Assembly (NCBI GenBank): GCA_003511885.1
Contig: DOIX01000107.1
Location: 13,568-21,204, forward strand
From: Cyanobacteria bacterium UBA11153
GTDB taxonomy: Bacteria; Cyanobacteriota; Cyanobacteriia; Cyanobacteriales; Coleofasciculaceae
Length of the DNA stretch: 7,637 nt
Reading direction: 5' to 3'
Shown: in pieces, positions 4,810 through 7,637 of the stretch
Layout of the letters: every line of letters begins with the position of its first letter
Numbering within the stretch: position 1 is the stretch's first letter
Translations under genes and position numbers: made by a program
The notes under the pieces: generated by a model
Database searches by the model: none
What the model was told of the DNA's origin: nothing
What the model saw: the letters and a program-made list of their open reading frames with translations, nothing else

Positions 4810-5931
4810 CAAATCAGACAGATAAATTTGCCGCAACTCCTCAATAGTTGTCACGTTTTTCACCCCATTCTGAACTTCTTGCAACAATTCCACATTCTGA
4901 ATTTGAGCAATTTCTGGTAACAGACTTAAGCCAACTGCACCAAATTTAACCTCTAAATCTAATTCAATTCCGTCCAGCAATACCTGTTTGCGGAATTCCT
5001 CCAGAGTATTTGCTGTTCTCAACCGTCTTTGAATTTTTCTTAAGAGTTCCACATTCTGAATCTGAGAAAATTCAGGTAATAACCTTAAACCAACCGAAGT
5101 AAATTTCAGATCCAAACCTAGTTCAATACTGTCTAGAAGAATTTGCCTCATTTCTCCTTGGCTTTCCTCAATTCCCTTTCTAATACCAATTCTCTCTACA
5201 CTAGTAATGTACGGCATCCTTTGCTCCTCCTGAAAGTTACGCAACTCTTGCCAAAATTCCTGTTCCAACTCTTCTGGTAAACTCATTACCCAATCGATGA
5301 AACTGAAGAGATTGATAATATCTTCTCTTCCGTAACCTTTTTGATACAATCGTCTCGTTAGGATTAGTTTCCATTCCTTACGTTTATTCCGATCCGATTT
5401 GGTTTCTTGAGCTTTGAGATGAGCCATGACAACTGTGGCAAAAGGGTTGGGATTTAATTCCAAAGCTTGCCACTCCTGTTGATAGTCTAGCACTTTCACG
5501 ACCGGAAAGTGAAATCCTACCCTACAACCAAATAACTGATAGCCAAATTGATTTGGTCTCCAGTTGTCTCTCTCATCTCCCAAAACCGCCAGAGAAGCGA
5601 CGTTTCGCTTATAGCGATCGTAGATACGATAATTATAAACAAACATCCGTTGAGCGAAGTTTGATTCTTCTTGACTTTGGACTTCGATATGGATTAGTAC
5701 CCAAGCTTCTTCGCCATTTTGACGATAAAGTTTGACTAGTTTATCGACTAAACGCTTCCCTAATTCCGCATCTCGCACAACTTGTTGTAATTCTTTGTCT
5801 AAAAACTCGAAGTTTTTTGTCCAATCGATTTCGGCGTTAGCTTGGGGAAAAAAGAAAGCCATGAATTCTGGAAAATAACGTTCGATTGCGTCTTTCCAGG
5901 GAGTATCGAATTCTGTCTGAGGGTTAGTCAT
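4798..5931 (-). CDS. Rpn-family PD-(D/E)XK nuclease (recombination-promoting nuclease type)
   Basis: A 377-residue protein typical of the COG5464/Rpn group abundant in cyanobacteria. The N-terminal 250 residues carry the nuclease core: FLDKELQQVVRD (43-54) is followed by a strand, VLIHIEVQSQ (78-87), whose E83-x-Q85 is the family's catalytic signature. RMFVYNYRIYDRY (95-107) is also typical. By family knowledge Rpn proteins are DNA endonucleases linked to recombination or phage defence. The C-terminal part (263-372) is an imperfect tandem duplication of 53 residues. The last residues SGG and the stop lie inside repeat copy B, so the natural C-terminus may have been replaced. No Shine-Dalgarno precedes the ATG. 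Direct repeats lie on both sides. It stands alone, with no partner gene. Confidence 0.85.
   Translation of the reverse strand: MTNPQTEFDTPWKDAIERYFPEFMAFFFPQANAEIDWTKNFEFLDKELQQVVRDAELGKRLVDKLVKLYRQNGEEAWVLIHIEVQSQEESNFAQRMFVYNYRIYDRYKRNVASLAVLGDERDNWRPNQFGYQLFGCRVGFHFPVVKVLDYQQEWQALELNPNPFATVVMAHLKAQETKSDRNKRKEWKLILTRRLYQKGYGREDIINLFSFIDWVMSLPEELEQEFWQELRNFQEEQRMPYITSVERIGIRKGIEESQGEMRQILLDSIELGLDLKFTSVGLRLLPEFSQIQNVELLRKIQRRLRTANTLEEFRKQVLLDGIELDLEVKFGAVGLSLLPEIAQIQNVELLQEVQNGVKNVTTIEELRQIYLSDLSGG
4828..5145 (-). repeat. In-frame tandem duplication in the Rpn gene
   Basis: Two 159-base units (about 5145-4987 and 4986-4828) encode matching 53-residue segments. LLDSIELGLDLKF pairs with LLDGIELDLEVKF, SVGLRLLPE with AVGLSLLPE, and QIQNVELL occurs in both. 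Differences are spread along the unit, so the duplication is not very recent. Confidence 0.8.
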
Positions 5932-6344
5932 AGTCGCTCGTAAAATATTGGCATCATTTTTTAAATTTGTTCATCAAAGAGCAAAACACGCCGTAGAATT
6001 AATTCTACGGCTCACAGCTTAAGTCCATTGGGATGGACTGAAATTATCATACCAGTCAGTTTTAACTGACTTAAGCTATTAGGCAGTGGTTTGAACCACT
6101 GCCGGGTTATTGCGAAAGAGGAGCTATCCTCCTGAAGCGATCGCACTTTCTTCTAAACTTTTCTCAAACCTCAACACTTTCAGATCCTCGACTACAAGCG
6201 AGAAGTCGGTGATCTTATATTTTGATTATTGCGTTTGTTTCGTTGCTCGTCTAGACTAGAACTATACAGAGGTATGAGAGGCTTTGCTTCAAAACCCAAA
6301 CCCTGGACTAAGGCTGGCTTACCTGAATCGCGAAGAAAATTTCT
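5932..6344. other. Gene-free stretch between the Rpn gene and the second toxin-antitoxin pair
   Basis: This 413-bp region holds repeat copy C (5990-6135), then a HIP1 octamer (6137-6144), then about 200 bases leading to the antitoxin start. The last part contains CTCAAACCTCAACA (6163-6176), also found at 4628-4641, and a short palindrome TCTAGACTAGA before a TATACA that could be a weak plus-strand promoter with no good -35 box. Reading frames here (for example 6229-6534) lack a credible start and run into the antitoxin gene in another frame. Confidence 0.5.
5990..6135 (+). repeat. Multi-hairpin dispersed repeat, copy C
   Basis: Same order and spacing as copy B: a GCCGTAGAATT/AATTCTACGGC palindrome (5990-6011), AGTCCAT/ATGGACT (6022-6039), AGTCAGTT/AACTGACT (6054-6071), and GGCAGTGGTT/AACCACTGCC (6082-6103). 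In this copy a fifth stem AGGAG/CTCCT (6119-6133) is perfect; copy B has one mismatch there. It lies upstream of the Rpn gene, in the same orientation as copy B, so the two are direct repeats around that gene. Identity ends sharply after CCTGA. Confidence 0.88.
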
Positions 6345-6815
6345 ATGGCACTCTCTACTACTTACAATAAACCTGCAATTCCTACAGAGGCAGATGCCAA
6401 GCTTTCTCAAGAAAGTAGCCGCATTTTGGCATCACATCTTCGCCTCAAACAGCCGACGAAGCAACTTAAAGTGGTTGAAGAGGATGGAAGGGAACAGACG
6501 GTCGAAATCCCCACAGCCGCATTTAATCTCCTAGTGGATATTCTCTCACTTATGGCTCAGGGGAATACGGTTACCCTCATCCCTATCCATGGGGAACTCA
6601 CGACTCAGGAAGCAGCAGATATCTTGAATGTATCCCGCCCATTCCTTGTCAAGCAGATTGAATCAGGTTTGCTACCCTGTCGCCGTGTGGGAAGGCATCG
6701 CCGCATTCTCTTTGAAGATTTAATGATGTATAAACAAATAGTTGATAGCAAGCGGATGGAAGCCCTGGATCAACTTGCGGCTCAAGCGCAAGAGCTGAAG
6801 ATGGGTTATGACTGA
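6345..6815 (+). CDS. Excisionase-type HTH antitoxin of a PIN toxin pair
   Basis: A 156-residue protein. The C-terminal half (about 85-131) is an excisionase/MerR-type helix-turn-helix: LTTQEAADILNVSRPFLVKQ, then GLLPCRRVGRHRRI, the basic wing typical of the family. The N-terminal half (1-80) has an EIPTAAFNLLVDILSLMAQG segment and a VTLIPIHGEL strand, as seen in antitoxins paired with PIN toxins such as the M. tuberculosis VapBC49/50 type (family knowledge). It should bind its own promoter and neutralise the toxin encoded immediately after it; the two genes overlap by 8 bases (ATGACTGA). Only a weak GAAGAAA precedes the start. A true phage excisionase is unlikely because no integrase is near. 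Confidence 0.85.
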   Translation: MALSTTYNKPAIPTEADAKLSQESSRILASHLRLKQPTKQLKVVEEDGREQTVEIPTAAFNLLVDILSLMAQGNTVTLIPIHGELTTQEAADILNVSRPFLVKQIESGLLPCRRVGRHRRILFEDLMMYKQIVDSKRMEALDQLAAQAQELKMGYD

Positions 6816-7392
6816 ATATATGGGATCAAACTTCACAGCCCTGTATGATGCCTGTGTCTTGTATCCAGCACCTCTACGAGATCTACTTATGCAGTTAGCA
6901 CTAACTGATTTGTTTAGAGCGCGATGGACAGAGCAAATTCATGATGAGTGGATTCGGAATGTTCTTAAACAAAGACCGGATCTGACACTTTTTCAACTTA
7001 CTCGCACCAAAGAATTGATGAACAGCCATGTGCGGGATTGCCTGGTTACTGGCTATGAGTACCTGATTCCCTCACTTAAACTACCAGATCCAGACGATCG
7101 CCATGTTCTAGCCGCAGCGATTAAAACGGGTGCCGACTTCATTGTCACATTTAACCTTTCAGATTTTCCCCAAGCCACCCTGGAGATGTATGAGATTGAA
7201 GCTCTCCATCCCGATGATTTTATCTCCGATCTAATCGACTTGAAACCCGCCTTGGTAAGAACCGCAGCAGAGACTTGCCGACTGCGCCTGAGAAATCCGA
7301 TAACGCCTATTAATGATTACTTTAATACTCTCTTAAAACAAGGACTCAGTGTTTCTGTGTCAATGCTCCGAGAGCTGTACGATTGGTCTTAG
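6808..7392 (+). CDS. PIN-domain toxin (VapC-like ribonuclease)
   Basis: A 194-residue PIN-domain protein. Acidic site residues appear in the expected order: D14 (LYDACVL), E47 (HDEW), D96/D97 in LPDPDDRHVLAAA, and D119 in VTFNLSDF. By family knowledge it is a Mg-dependent ribonuclease held inactive by its antitoxin. A C-terminal extension (about 135-194) beyond the PIN core is seen in the PIN_3-type members paired with excisionase-like antitoxins. The start overlaps the antitoxin stop. A second ATG five codons in (6820) is possible. All motifs are intact. The RNA target is unknown. Confidence 0.87.
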   Translation: MTEYMGSNFTALYDACVLYPAPLRDLLMQLALTDLFRARWTEQIHDEWIRNVLKQRPDLTLFQLTRTKELMNSHVRDCLVTGYEYLIPSLKLPDPDDRHVLAAAIKTGADFIVTFNLSDFPQATLEMYEIEALHPDDFISDLIDLKPALVRTAAETCRLRLRNPITPINDYFNTLLKQGLSVSVSMLRELYDWS

Positions 7393-7433
7393 ATACAGTA
7401 TTTTTCATTTCTATTTTACCCAATTAGCAGGAC

Positions 7434-7466
7434 GTGCTAAGACTCATAATTTATGAGTTTTAGCAC
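7434..7466. terminator. Strong hairpin between the PIN toxin gene and the CRISPR array
   Basis: GTGCTAAGACTCATAA and TTATGAGTTTTAGCAC form 16-base arms with a single G:T pair around one base. It lies 41 bases after the toxin stop and 9 bases before the first CRISPR repeat. It could end transcripts arriving from both sides, but no T run follows on either strand, so a simple intrinsic terminator is doubtful. A second, competing stem, TTAGCA (7424-7429) with TGCTAA (7435-7440), uses the same arm. Confidence 0.45.
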
Positions 7467-7475
7467 ACAATTACT

Positions 7476-7637
7476 GTTTCCAACTAATCCGATTTAACCC
7501 AATCGGTAGGGAAATTAGCACAACTGAATGTAGAAATTGTAATGGTTTCCAACTAATCCGATTTAACCCAATCGGTAGGGTGCAAAGGGGACCCCAAATT
7601 GGCTATGATTCAGCCGTTTCCAACTAATCCGATTTAA
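7476..7637 (-). CRISPR. CRISPR array end: 36-nt repeats, two spacers, runs off the window
   Basis: The repeat begins GTTTCCAACTAATCC and ends CAATCGGTAGGG. It occurs in full at 7476-7511 and 7545-7580, identical in both, and its first 22 bases are present at 7616-7637. The spacers are 33 nt (7512-7544) and 35 nt (7581-7615). Inside the repeat CCGATT and AATCGG form a 6-bp stem (minus-strand reading). On the minus strand the repeat ends ATTAGTTGGAAAC, the usual 3' end of repeats with type I-D or type III machinery, so the array is probably transcribed leftwards with its leader beyond the right edge. In that case the two spacers here are the oldest. No cas gene is visible. The subtype is a guess. 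Confidence 0.93.

Noticed and set aside
4629..4844. 71-residue minus-strand frame downstream of the Rpn gene
   Set aside because: Composed almost entirely of repeat copy B read through, and overlaps the Rpn 3' end in another frame.
6192..6534. Opposing frames of 72 and 101 residues before and into the HTH antitoxin
   Set aside because: No family resemblance, basic composition typical of chance frames, and overlap with the better-supported antitoxin.
6345..6815. Phage or transposon excisionase
   Set aside because: The fold is excisionase-like, but the gene overlaps a PIN toxin gene and no integrase or attachment site is seen.
7460..7523. TTAGCACA shared between the hairpin and the first CRISPR spacer, as a self-targeting hint
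   Set aside because: Only eight bases match, which is expected by chance in AT-rich DNA.

Overview
The window looks like an accessory, defence-rich stretch of a filamentous cyanobacterial chromosome. Supporting signs are HIP1-type GCGATCGC octamers (3704-3711, 6137-6144), AT-rich intergenic DNA full of small dispersed hairpin repeats, an Rpn-family nuclease gene, a DUF433/DUF5615 toxin-antitoxin pair, and a CRISPR array whose repeat ends in GGAAAC when read on the minus strand. The genus cannot be fixed from sequence alone; an Oscillatoriales-type genome is a guess.

Left part (1-3591, minus strand). A gene train reads, in transcription order: NYN/LabA-type nuclease (3591-3004), small coiled-coil membrane protein (2971-2594), ThiS/MoaD-like beta-grasp ubiquitin-like protein (2505-2308), E2-like conjugating enzyme (2298-1816), then, after a 399-bp gap full of repeats, a JAB-E1 fusion (1416-34). 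The last three form a complete bacterial ubiquitin-like conjugation set: modifier, activating enzyme, conjugating enzyme and deconjugating peptidase. The Ubl already ends in an exposed glycine. The two upstream genes are close enough to be cotranscribed and may be the effector or target side, but that is inference.

Middle part (3592-6135). A VapBC-like module (DUF433 antitoxin 4534-4208, PIN-like DUF5615 toxin 4205-3864) has a clear inverted-repeat operator over its promoter. Next is an Rpn-family PD-(D/E)XK nuclease (5931-4798) with a tandemly duplicated C-terminal segment. Two nearly identical 146-bp multi-hairpin elements lie on either side of it as direct repeats, and one supplies its stop codon. 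A diverged third copy sits between the E2 and E1 genes. Paired stem changes among the copies suggest that the folded form is conserved.

Right part (6136-7637, plus strand). A second toxin-antitoxin pair (excisionase-type HTH antitoxin, PIN toxin, overlapping by 8 bases) is followed by a long perfect-type hairpin and then the end of a CRISPR array (36-nt repeats, 33- and 35-nt spacers) that runs off the window. No cas genes are visible.

Together the window gathers five systems typical of phage defence or mobile-element control. The Ubl-E2-JAB/E1 set with its NYN and membrane partners is the strongest candidate for an undescribed system.
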